A stretch of DNA of 6,155 nt from Promethearchaeota archaeon (lineage in GTDB: Archaea; Asgardarchaeota; Lokiarchaeia; Sigynarchaeales; SOKP01), in NCBI GenBank assembly GCA_030608765.1, contig JAUWDN010000084.1, positions 1-6,155 of the forward strand, written 5' to 3'. The position numbers and the translations under genes were made by a program. The notes beneath the pieces are model-generated. The model was not told the origin of the DNA and ran no database searches. It worked only from the letters and a program-made list of their open reading frames with translations. Positions 1 to 5,523 of this stretch are shown in pieces; positions within the stretch are counted from its first letter, which is position 1, and every line of letters starts with the position of its first letter.

Positions 1-1
1 T

Positions 2-913
2 TCACTAGCAACATTAGGGGAGATTAAAAACCGAGCGGATACCATTATTTTTTGGGGATCTAACCCTGTTCATGCTCATCCAAGGCATTTAAGCCGCTAT
101 AGTGATTTTATTAGAGGATATTTCAGAACTGACGGTAGAAACGATAGAAACATAATAGTCGTTGACCCAAGAAATACTCATACTGCTCAAGTTGCAGACA
201 AATACATTAAAGTTAACCCTAGCGAAGACTACGAATTGATCCAAGCGATCAGAGCAGTCTTGAGAGGTAGTGAATTAGACGTAAAAGAAGTATCTGGTGT
301 TCCTATAGACGATATTAAAGAATTAGTCGAAGAGTTAAAATCATGCAATTTTGGTGTGGTCTTTTTTGGTATGGGTTTAACGCAAAGCCTGGCACATCAC
401 CGAAATGTAGACACAGCAATCCGTTTAGTAGCGGAATTAAACGATTATACTAAATTTCTTCTAATTCCTATGCGTGGGCATTATAATGTTGCTGGGGCTA
501 ATCAAGTTTTTACTTGGAATACGGGATATCCATATTCAATTGATTTTTCCCGTGGATTTCCGAGGTATAATCCCGGGGAGTTCTCTTCTGTGGAATTATT
601 ATTGCGGGATGAAGTTGATGCTTCCTTGATAGTTGCTTCTGATCCAGGTAGTAATTTTCCGGCAGCATCGGTAAAAAATCTATTTAAACATCCGTTAATA
701 TCAATTGAACCTCATAAAACTCCAACTTCTGTATTTGCAGATGTGATTTTACCCGCAGCGATTGCTGGTATTGAATGTGAAGGAACCGCTTATCGCATGG
801 ATGGAGTACCGTTAAGGTTAAGGAAAGTGAAAGACGCACCGGGAGAAACTTTATCGGATAAAGAAATTTTAGAAAGATTGATCGAAAAAGTAAAAGAAAA
901 GATGGGTGAATAA
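2..913 (+). CDS. fwdB: Formylmethanofuran dehydrogenase subunit B, C-terminal 303 residues (5' end outside window)
   Basis: This is the catalytic Mo/W-bis-pterin subunit of formylmethanofuran dehydrogenase, which interconverts CO2 and formate at the metal site; subunit A then links formate to methanofuran. The frame is open from base 2, so the TTG at 236 is an internal Leu codon and not the start. Visible family signatures, numbered from the first residue in the window, are FWGSNPVHAHPRH near 17-29, VVDPRNTHTAQVAD near 53-66 (pterin-binding region), GHYNVAGANQV near 159-169, WNTGYPYSIDFSRGFPRYNPGE near 172-193 (given here in part as WNTGYP and YNPGE), VILPAAIAGIECEGT near 248-262 and AYRMDG just after. 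Full-length FwdB is about 430 residues, so roughly the first 130 are missing, including the N-terminal [4Fe-4S] motif and the Cys/Sec metal ligand; I therefore cannot say whether it is a Cys or Sec enzyme, or Mo or W. It is followed after 3 bases by fwdC. Identification is firm from several independent motifs. Confidence 0.95.
   Translation, partial: SLATLGEIKNRADTIIFWGSNPVHAHPRHLSRYSDFIRGYFRTDGRNDRNIIVVDPRNTHTAQVADKYIKVNPSEDYELIQAIRAVLRGSELDVKEVSGVPIDDIKELVEELKSCNFGVVFFGMGLTQSLAHHRNVDTAIRLVAELNDYTKFLLIPMRGHYNVAGANQVFTWNTGYPYSIDFSRGFPRYNPGEFSSVELLLRDEVDASLIVASDPGSNFPAASVKNLFKHPLISIEPHKTPTSVFADVILPAAIAGIECEGTAYRMDGVPLRLRKVKDAPGETLSDKEILERLIEKVKEKMGE
905..909 (+). promoter_or_regulatory. Ribosome binding site of fwdC inside the end of fwdB
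   Basis: GGTGA lies 7 bases before the GTG at 917 and matches the archaeal anti-Shine-Dalgarno complement (AGGAGGTGA). It sits inside the last codons of fwdB, which supports the GTG start and suggests that translation of the two subunits is coupled. Confidence 0.7.
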
Positions 914-916
914 AGC

Positions 917-1726
917 GTGGCTGATATAAAATTAAAATTAAAGAAAAAACTCGACTTTCCATTAGAAGCAGACAGCATTACCCCAGATAACTTTGCCGGG
1001 AAAACTGTAGCCGTGATTAAAAAGTTACCTTTGTATTATGCTACAAAAGAAGTAACAATAGGTGATTTTTTTGATGTATCAGGAAAATCAACTGAGGTTG
1101 CCAATACTAAGATTATTATAGATGGCGATTTATCGAACGTAAAACGAATTGGCGAAAAGATGACTGGCGGAGAAATCGAAATAAATAGCGCAGTAGGAAT
1201 GCATGTAGGAAATCATATGTCTGGTGGAAAAATTGTAGTTAATGGAAATGCTGACGATTGGGCTGGCGCGATGCTTCAAGGGGGTGAACTTGAAATCAAT
1301 GGAGACGCGGGACATTACGTTGGATCCGCCTATAGAGGTTATTGGCAAGGAATGAAGAACGGTATTATCAAAGTTAAAGGAAAAGTCGGAGTTGAGTCTA
1401 TGCTATGGGCTAAAAGTTCAAAACCCGCAAATAAATGGCCAACTTTATATTGTGGCAGCGCAGAATCTTTTTTGGGACTTCATAATCATGGTGGCACTAT
1501 AGTTGTAGAGGGAGACGTCGATCGTTGTGCCGGAGCAGATCAAGCGTGGGGCAATATTGTAATCAAAGGAAAAGTTTCAAGGCTTTTACCTTCGTACAAA
1601 AAAGTTGGTGAAGTCAAAGAGATCCAACTTCCAAACGGAGAAGTTATTAAAGGAAAATTCATTGAATATAGCGGAGATCACACCATTAAGAAAGAAACCA
1701 ATGGAAGGCTATATATTGCTGCTTAA
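917..1726 (+). CDS. fwdC: Formylmethanofuran dehydrogenase subunit C
   Basis: This 269-residue protein is the structural beta-helix subunit of the Fwd/Fmd complex, of the same fold as the C-terminal domain of glutamate synthase (GXGXG family). It packs against subunits A and B and helps form the internal route for formate between the two active sites (family knowledge). In the sequence, PLEADSITPDNFAGK at 15-29 is the typical N-terminal signature. Glycine-rich coils follow at about 79-157: GEKMTGGEIEIN, VGNHMSGGKIVVNG, WAGAMLQGGELEINGDAG, and YVGSAYRGYWQGM. The C-terminal LLPSYKKVGEVKEI and FIEYSGD segments (about 223-254) are also family-like. Length is normal for FwdC. The start is GTG, supported by a ribosome binding site 7 bases upstream and a 3-base gap from fwdB. 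Residues about 160-190 (WAKSSKPANKWPTLYCG and neighbours) do not follow the usual GG coil pattern and look divergent. No fwdA or fwdD follows, so these must lie upstream or elsewhere. Confidence 0.94.
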   Translation: MADIKLKLKKKLDFPLEADSITPDNFAGKTVAVIKKLPLYYATKEVTIGDFFDVSGKSTEVANTKIIIDGDLSNVKRIGEKMTGGEIEINSAVGMHVGNHMSGGKIVVNGNADDWAGAMLQGGELEINGDAGHYVGSAYRGYWQGMKNGIIKVKGKVGVESMLWAKSSKPANKWPTLYCGSAESFLGLHNHGGTIVVEGDVDRCAGADQAWGNIVIKGKVSRLLPSYKKVGEVKEIQLPNGEVIKGKFIEYSGDHTIKKETNGRLYIAA

Positions 1727-1780
1727 TCTTTTCTCTTAAAGGACTTTATTTCTAACTCTTTCTGTTTCAATTTTCATTTT
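1727..1780 (+). terminator. Pyrimidine-rich transcription end after fwdC
   Basis: Directly after the fwdC stop comes TCTTTTCTCTT and then further T-rich tracts up to about 1780, with no strong hairpin. Archaeal termination commonly occurs at U-rich runs without a stem. The following gene has its own TATA-like element, which fits a transcript end here. Confidence 0.4.
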
Positions 1781-1862
1781 GTTGTAATATCTTAAAAAAA
1801 AAACTAGAATACAAAATTAGCGTGCCATTTAGATAATCAGATAGCTAAAATTAATATTGCTA

Positions 1863-1891
1863 AATTTCTTAAATTCTTTTAAGTAGAAATT
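1863..1891. repeat. Imperfect inverted repeat just upstream of the Ig-like gene's TATA element
   Basis: The left arm AATTTCTTAAA (1863-1873) pairs with TTTAA (1878-1882) plus GAAATT (1886-1891), giving 11 pairs with a 4-base loop and a 3-base bulge (GTA) in the right arm. It ends about 8 bases before the TATA-like box at 1899, a position where archaeal activators or repressors can bind. The DNA is very AT-rich, so chance is a real alternative. Confidence 0.3.
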
Positions 1892-1898
1892 CGTTTAT

Positions 1899-1906
1899 TT
1901 TATAAA
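1899..1906 (+). promoter_or_regulatory. TATA-like promoter element of the Ig-like protein gene
   Basis: TTTATAAA starts 24 bases before the ATG at 1923. With the usual archaeal TATA-to-start distance of about 25 bases, transcription would begin at or next to the ATG. No Shine-Dalgarno sequence is present in the intervening AAATTAGTGTTTTCTAA, so the mRNA is probably leaderless. Confidence 0.55.
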
Positions 1907-1922
1907 AATTAGTGTTTTCTAA

Positions 1923-3086
1923 ATGAAAAAAGTAAATATAAGAAACAGAGAAATTCAAGTGCTAGTCTTATTTGGTGCCCTCACATTTCTGTTCATTTTT
2001 GTGAATTCGAATATGTTTTTAAGTTCTGTGGATAATAGGTCTAATCAAGAACTCTACAATTTTGAGAATGATTTACCAATATCGGCAGCAATTTCAACTA
2101 CCATAGTCTCACCCTCCACTAACGAGAACTTTAGTGCTACAGCGCCAGATTTTGTAGTTGAGATTAATGACACGGTGAATCCTATAGATACGATGTGGTA
2201 TACAATCGATGGGGGCGCAACGAATATTACATTCACTATAAATGGGACTATCGATCAAAACAATTGGACAGCTCTCGCAGATGGACCCGTAATATTAACT
2301 TTTTACGCTAATAATAGTATTTCTGAAGTTGATTTCACATCAGTAAGCATAAACAAAGATACAAGTGTTCCGCCAATAATAGTCAATCTACCAGCTAATA
2401 ATACCATTCTAATGACTCAACCGCTAATTAGTGTTACAGTAAATGATGTTAATGTAGATAAGATTTGGTACAGTGTAGACTCAAATGTTAGATTTTTAAC
2501 TAATAGCACTCCCCTGTTATTAGACCAACTGATCTGGAATGCGATTGCAGAAGGGGCGTTCACAATAGAGCTCTTTGCTAACGATACCGCAGGAAATCTC
2601 AATGATTTTTATACACTAAATCTTATTAAAGATATTTCTGCACCAATAGTTGACATTGTGTATCCTTTACCTGATGAGATATATAGTACTTCCGCTCCAC
2701 GAATTATTTTAACTATTAATGATGCAACACTCGACAGTACCTGGTATTCTATTGTAGGAACTAATTACACATTCGAATTTACAGCCATTATTGGAACTAA
2801 TAATATAACGATTGACCAAGACGCATGGAATTCTCTTTCAGAAGGAGAGGTTACGATTATTTTCTATGCGAACGATAGCCTAGGAAGGGAATCATCTGAT
2901 AGTATTACGTTAGAGAAAGACTTACCGGAAGATTTTGACTGGCTTGCGTTCTTAACAGATCCTATAGTGCTTACGATTATTGGAGTTGTGATAGCAATTG
3001 TAGTTATTATAATTCTCGTTAAAAGACGGAGATTTCATAGAACGAGCGATAAGGAAGTACAAAAAATCGAAAGTTTATGGGATTAA
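1923..3086 (+). CDS. Type I membrane surface protein with three Ig-like repeats
   Basis: This 387-residue protein has no assigned function. Residues 11-28 form an N-terminal hydrophobic segment (signal peptide or anchor), residues about 347-366 form a C-terminal transmembrane helix, and KRRRFHR right after it marks a short cytosolic tail. The outer part holds three tandem repeats of about 90 residues (about 60-146, 147-236, 237-332). Each has a WY(T/S) strand motif (92, 182, 274), a W-x-x-x-x-(D/E)-G motif (115-121, 205-211, 302-308), an F-(Y/A)-(A)-N-(D/N) strand soon after, and ends in a KD linker. This is the pattern of bacterial/archaeal Ig-like adhesion-type domains. I count 13 N-x-S/T sequons, all in the predicted outer part, which points to heavy N-glycosylation. 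A role as an adhesin, S-layer-associated protein or surface stalk is inference. It appears to be a single-gene unit with its own promoter and poly-T end. Confidence 0.85.
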   Translation: MKKVNIRNREIQVLVLFGALTFLFIFVNSNMFLSSVDNRSNQELYNFENDLPISAAISTTIVSPSTNENFSATAPDFVVEINDTVNPIDTMWYTIDGGATNITFTINGTIDQNNWTALADGPVILTFYANNSISEVDFTSVSINKDTSVPPIIVNLPANNTILMTQPLISVTVNDVNVDKIWYSVDSNVRFLTNSTPLLLDQLIWNAIAEGAFTIELFANDTAGNLNDFYTLNLIKDISAPIVDIVYPLPDEIYSTSAPRIILTINDATLDSTWYSIVGTNYTFEFTAIIGTNNITIDQDAWNSLSEGEVTIIFYANDSLGRESSDSITLEKDLPEDFDWLAFLTDPIVLTIIGVVIAIVVIIILVKRRRFHRTSDKEVQKIESLWD

Positions 3087-3100
3087 ATCGTTTACAACCC

Positions 3101-3108
3101 TTTTTTTT
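3101..3108 (+). terminator. Poly-T terminator after the Ig-like protein gene
   Basis: A run of eight T, followed after AT-rich bases by a further T run (3111-3114), begins 14 bases after the stop codon. There is no stem, as is typical for intrinsic archaeal termination. Confidence 0.55.
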
Positions 3109-3226
3109 ATTTTTCAGTTTTAATGTGTATTTCTATTCCATTATAATGAATAAAAGTTGATTTTATTGACTATGTAATCAATGTTTTTTAAGCAGTCTTG
3201 ATTATCTACCTACAATACAATAAGAA

Positions 3227-3240
3227 AAGGTTAGTATAAT
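3227..3240 (+). promoter_or_regulatory. Ambiguous signal before fdhD: weak SD (AAGG) or TATA-like element
   Basis: AAGG (3227-3230) is followed by TTAGTATAAT. It can be read in two ways. As a ribosome binding site, it would serve a non-standard ATA start at 3236 or 3239. As a purine-rich BRE plus a TATA element (TAGTATAAT), it would place transcription near 3262-3268 and leave the TTG at 3296 as the start. The sequence alone does not decide between them. Confidence 0.3.
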
Positions 3241-3295
3241 ATTTCAAAGAAAAGTTAATATTACCAGAGTTCATAAGGAAGAAAAAAACGAAGAA

Positions 3296-4048
3296 TTGGA
3301 CACTGTCCTAATAGAAAGTCCAATTGATTTATTTGTCAATTCAGAACCCTTGGTGAATATTATATGTCTAAATAAAGATTTGAAGGAATTAACGGTAGGA
3401 TTCTTATTCTCCGTCGGAATTATAAATGGCATGGATGATATCAATATAATGAAAATTGATAATGTAAAAGGTCAGGTTTATGTCGAGTTGGTAGACTCTA
3501 TAGATTTTAATTCGAAAATTATGGAACTGACCCCTGTCAGCAGAGTTATTGATACTACGTGTGGAATTCCGTCCCCCTGGCGCAATTTGATTAAAGAGAA
3601 ACTAATCGAAACTGAGGATATATTAAATTTGAACACGGAATTTGTAGTGAGTTCTGAACTTATTTTTTCGTCAATGATAGAGATGCAAAAAAATACTCAA
3701 TTATTTAAAGAAACGGGAGGTTGTCATGGTGCTGCAGTTTTTGATCTCAATGGCACTCTTATAACAGTTAAAGAAGATATAGGACGACACAACGCCATAG
3801 ATAAAGTAATTGGCGCTTTATTATTAAAAAAAGAGCCTTTAGACAATAAAATTCTTACTTCAACCGGGAGGTTAACTGGCGATTCAGTCCTTAAAGCAGT
3901 AAGAGCCAAAATCCCAATCGTTGCGTCTTTATCGGCGGCAATTGAATCTGGTATAAGACTAGCGGATTCCTATGGAATTACTTTGATTGGATTCGTTCGG
4001 GGTAAGAAGATGAATATTTACACGCACCCTAAGAGAATAAATATCTAG
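3296..4048 (+). CDS. fdhD: FdhD-type sulfurtransferase for Mo/W-bis-PGD enzymes
   Basis: FdhD passes sulfur from a cysteine desulfurase to the bis-molybdopterin guanine dinucleotide cofactor before it is inserted into formate dehydrogenase and related enzymes in the cytosol. From the TTG at 3296 (250 residues) the family blocks are ELTVGFLFSVGIING at 31-45, TTCGIPSP at 87-94 (the site of the catalytic Cys loop), TGGCHGAAVFD at 140-150, EDIGRHNAIDK at 160-170, a TSTGRLTGDS block at 188-197, SLSAAIES at 211-218 and the C-terminal VRGKKMNIYTHPKRI at 234-248. The Cys loop keeps only the first Cys of the CxxC of E. coli FdhD (Cys89; then Gly-Ile-Pro). GFLFSVGII has Val where Glu is usual. The frame stays open upstream to 3224, and its residues (for example KVNITRVHKEEKNEELD) look like the normal FdhD N-terminus, but no ATG, GTG or TTG occurs there. 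TTG is thus the first canonical start, but the true one may be an ATA at 3236/3239. FwdB, encoded 2.4 kb upstream, is a candidate client. Confidence 0.93.
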   Translation: MDTVLIESPIDLFVNSEPLVNIICLNKDLKELTVGFLFSVGIINGMDDINIMKIDNVKGQVYVELVDSIDFNSKIMELTPVSRVIDTTCGIPSPWRNLIKEKLIETEDILNLNTEFVVSSELIFSSMIEMQKNTQLFKETGGCHGAAVFDLNGTLITVKEDIGRHNAIDKVIGALLLKKEPLDNKILTSTGRLTGDSVLKAVRAKIPIVASLSAAIESGIRLADSYGITLIGFVRGKKMNIYTHPKRINI

Positions 4049-4144
4049 AAAAACAATTATTGTAAAACTCATGAGTAAATTACACCCGATAACAATACCA
4101 TACTATACAACATCACGAAATTGTTCAAGATTATAACCCATGGA

Positions 4145-4152
4145 TTTATATA
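4145..4152 (+). promoter_or_regulatory. TATA-like promoter element before the 128-residue membrane protein gene
   Basis: TTTATATA lies 63 bases before the start of the ATG codon. The usual spacing gives a transcript start near 4172-4178 and a leader of about 40 bases that contains the ribosome binding site at 4201. The rest of the gap from 4049 shows only AT-rich sequence and a 10-base palindrome (4067-4076), with no clear poly-T end after fdhD. Confidence 0.45.
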
Positions 4153-4200
4153 GGATTAAATATAGCTTACCTTTGAAATTTATTATAATTAATAAATTAA

Positions 4201-4206
4201 GGATGA
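4201..4206 (+). promoter_or_regulatory. Ribosome binding site of the 128-residue membrane protein
   Basis: GGATGA, 8 bases before the ATG at 4215, partly matches the archaeal Shine-Dalgarno sequence (GGTGA/GGAGG). The ATG inside it (4203) meets a stop after one codon, which supports 4215 as the start. Confidence 0.5.
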
Positions 4207-4214
4207 ATTAAAAC

Positions 4215-4601
4215 ATGGGAAAAGAAATTTCAACGGGTCTTAAGTATATCCTCCTCGTACATTTTATTTTGGGGCTAATTATTGGAGTTATATTCTTATT
4301 TTTTCCGGAATACTATTGCTTATTATTTAACATCGTAATTTACGATCAACACGGAATGTATAGATTAATTGGAGCGGCCTCTCTAGCTCTTGGCTTTAGC
4401 TCGTATTTAGCATACAAGAATAACGATTGGGATGTAGTAAAACTCTTTGTTCAAATGGAGCTAATTTGGCTAATTGGAGCCAATATCGGTATGGTGTGGT
4501 GGTTGTTCACTGGAGGACCCGTGATGGCTTGGTTAATTGAAATAATGTTTATATTTTTCTTAGTAGCTTTTCTCTTCTTCTACTTTCAAGAAAATAAATA
4601 A
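4215..4601 (+). CDS. Small four-helix membrane protein, function unknown
   Basis: The 128-residue protein is almost entirely hydrophobic, with four predicted membrane helices at about 9-30, 48-67, 74-97 and 103-124. A PEYY motif follows helix 1. RLIGAASLALGFSSYLAYK (50-68) spans helix 2, and the loop NNDWDVVKL leads into helix 3, which carries a buried Glu (E82) and IGANIGMVWWLFTGG. GGPVMAWLIE leads into helix 4. The pattern resembles widespread uncharacterised small four-helix archaeal/bacterial membrane proteins (DUF4345/DoxX-like in outline), but I cannot assign a named family with confidence. Both ends are predicted to be in the cytosol. The gene has its own promoter-like element and ribosome binding site and is followed by a poly-T run, so it is likely a single-gene transcript. 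No function can be read from the sequence. Confidence 0.85.
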   Translation: MGKEISTGLKYILLVHFILGLIIGVIFLFFPEYYCLLFNIVIYDQHGMYRLIGAASLALGFSSYLAYKNNDWDVVKLFVQMELIWLIGANIGMVWWLFTGGPVMAWLIEIMFIFFLVAFLFFYFQENK

Positions 4602-4602
4602 C

Positions 4603-4611
4603 TTTTTTTTT
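4603..4611 (+). terminator. Poly-T terminator after the 128-residue membrane protein gene
   Basis: Nine T in a row begin two bases after the stop codon, followed by ATTTTGTTT. No hairpin is present; this fits an archaeal U-tract terminator. Confidence 0.6.
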
Positions 4612-4674
4612 ATTTTGTTTAAAATTTAAAAGAGTAGGAATCAACTAAGATTTTTCAAAACGCGAAAAATAAGA

Positions 4675-4691
4675 AATAAAAACTTTTATTT
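4675..4691 (+). promoter_or_regulatory. Candidate BRE/TATA promoter of the zinc-ribbon membrane protein gene
   Basis: The purine-rich AATAAAAAC is followed by TTTTATTT at 4684-4691, which would start transcripts near 4710-4717 and leave the ribosome binding site at 4739 in the leader. A second TATA-like box (TTTATATT, 4710-4717) is closer, but would start the RNA at or after the ribosome binding site, so the upstream box is preferred. Both are weak calls in AT-rich DNA. Confidence 0.3.
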
Positions 4692-4738
4692 TAATATTAT
4701 CATATCTAGTTTATATTAATTTACTTCTATAAAAAAAA

Positions 4739-4743
4739 GGGAG
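4739..4743 (+). promoter_or_regulatory. Ribosome binding site of the zinc-ribbon membrane protein
   Basis: GGGAG, within an A-rich stretch, lies 7 bases before the ATG at 4751. It is the strongest Shine-Dalgarno match in the window and fixes the start. Confidence 0.7.
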
Positions 4744-4750
4744 AAAAATA

Positions 4751-5335
4751 ATGAAACACAAATTTTGGATTTTATTATGTATTGTTGGTGGGATTTTAAT
4801 GATCGTTGGCTCGGCAACCGGAAGCGCTTATTTCTATCAATATCTTTTTAACCTTGCTCTTCCCTACATTGGTCCTGAATTTATACCTTTTGTCTCAGCA
4901 ATCTTAAAAGTGTTAGAATATATAGCTTATTTCGGTGGATATTCGGTTCTTGTGGGTGTATTCTTGATACTAATTAACCAAATTAGACTGGGTAAAATAA
5001 TCATAATGATTGCTACGAGTTTTGGAATATTTGGGTTAATTATTTTTGCTACTATTTGGATAGTAGGGGCCCTTAATATTACCCTCGATCCCATGTGGCA
5101 AACTATTCTGAATCAGATTTACAGCTTATTCACTTTCAATTCGGGAATGGCATTTGGAGGAACGGTTCTCGCTGTTGTTGGTAAGTATGGAATAAAGAAG
5201 CCTGGCAAAGAAGTTTTAGTAGCGGAAGAAGAATCTTCATCTCGTAGCCAAGATAGTAAGTTCTGCCCACAATGTGGGGCAACATTACCTGCTCGCGCCA
5301 ACTTTTGCAACAAATGTGGAAAAAATTTCGACTAA
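4751..5335 (+). CDS. Four-helix membrane protein with C-terminal zinc ribbon
   Basis: The protein has 194 residues. Hydrophobic segments lie at about 5-26, 54-77, 82-107 and 129-145; with an even number of helices and a positively charged KYGIKKPGK after the last one, both ends are predicted in the cytosol. An acidic, serine-rich linker (EEESSSRSQDS, 159-169) leads to a zinc ribbon FCPQCG...FCNKCG with Cys172, Cys175, Cys186 and Cys189, the CxxC-x10-CxxC type found at the ends of many archaeal membrane proteins. The ribbon probably binds one zinc ion and mediates protein contact; nucleic acid binding is possible but not shown. I do not recognise a named family for the membrane part. The gene stands alone between a poly-T run upstream and a T-rich end downstream, so its neighbours give no functional clue. 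Confidence 0.88.
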   Translation: MKHKFWILLCIVGGILMIVGSATGSAYFYQYLFNLALPYIGPEFIPFVSAILKVLEYIAYFGGYSVLVGVFLILINQIRLGKIIIMIATSFGIFGLIIFATIWIVGALNITLDPMWQTILNQIYSLFTFNSGMAFGGTVLAVVGKYGIKKPGKEVLVAEEESSSRSQDSKFCPQCGATLPARANFCNKCGKNFD

Positions 5336-5340
5336 ATAAC

Positions 5341-5357
5341 TCTTTCTTTTCTTTTTT
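5341..5357 (+). terminator. T-rich transcription end after the zinc-ribbon protein gene
   Basis: TCTTTCTTTTCTTTTTT begins six bases after the stop codon and ends in six T. No stem is visible. It resembles the U-rich ends seen after the other genes here. Confidence 0.5.
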
Positions 5358-5437
5358 ATTGCCGTATTGAAAAATTAGAGGTAATCTCAGTTAAATTACA
5401 TAGAACTTAAACTTATATTATATATTATTAAATCACA

Positions 5438-5453
5438 AAGTAAAGTTTTATAT
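5438..5453 (+). promoter_or_regulatory. BRE/TATA-like promoter of the metallo-beta-lactamase gene
   Basis: AAGTAAAG followed directly by TTTTATAT is the best BRE-plus-TATA arrangement in the window. It predicts RNA starts near 5472-5480 and a leader of about 45-50 bases. A second TATA-like sequence (TTAATATAATCT, 5482-5493) could give a much shorter leader. There is no clear Shine-Dalgarno sequence before the ATG at 5524. Confidence 0.45.
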
Positions 5454-5523
5454 CTCAATTCTTGTATAATAATATCTAGGGTTAATATAATCTAAAATTA
5501 CTATACTTCTTGAGAATGTAAAA

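Noticed and set aside
236..238. TTG as the start of the first gene
   Set aside because: The frame is open back to base 2 and encodes conserved FwdB sequence (FWGSNPVHAHPRH, VVDPRNTHTAQ), so this codon is an internal Leu.
684..978. Minus-strand reading frames opposite the end of fwdB
   Set aside because: They lie opposite well-conserved coding sequence, show no recognisable domain and have low-complexity composition; they are shadows.
1130..1348. Minus-strand reading frame inside fwdC
   Set aside because: It overlaps the conserved glycine-rich coils of FwdC and has no family resemblance.
1794..1803. Run of ten A in the gap after fwdC, a possible minus-strand terminator
   Set aside because: There is no minus-strand gene ending here, so it is most likely simple AT-rich spacer.
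3157..3181. Inverted repeat TTGATT...AATCAA before fdhD
   Set aside because: Only six pairs with a 13-base spacer in AT-rich DNA; no better than chance.
4067..4076. Perfect 10-base palindrome ACTCATGAGT after fdhD
   Set aside because: It is short, does not extend further and sits about 70 bases upstream of the nearest TATA-like box; chance is sufficient explanation.
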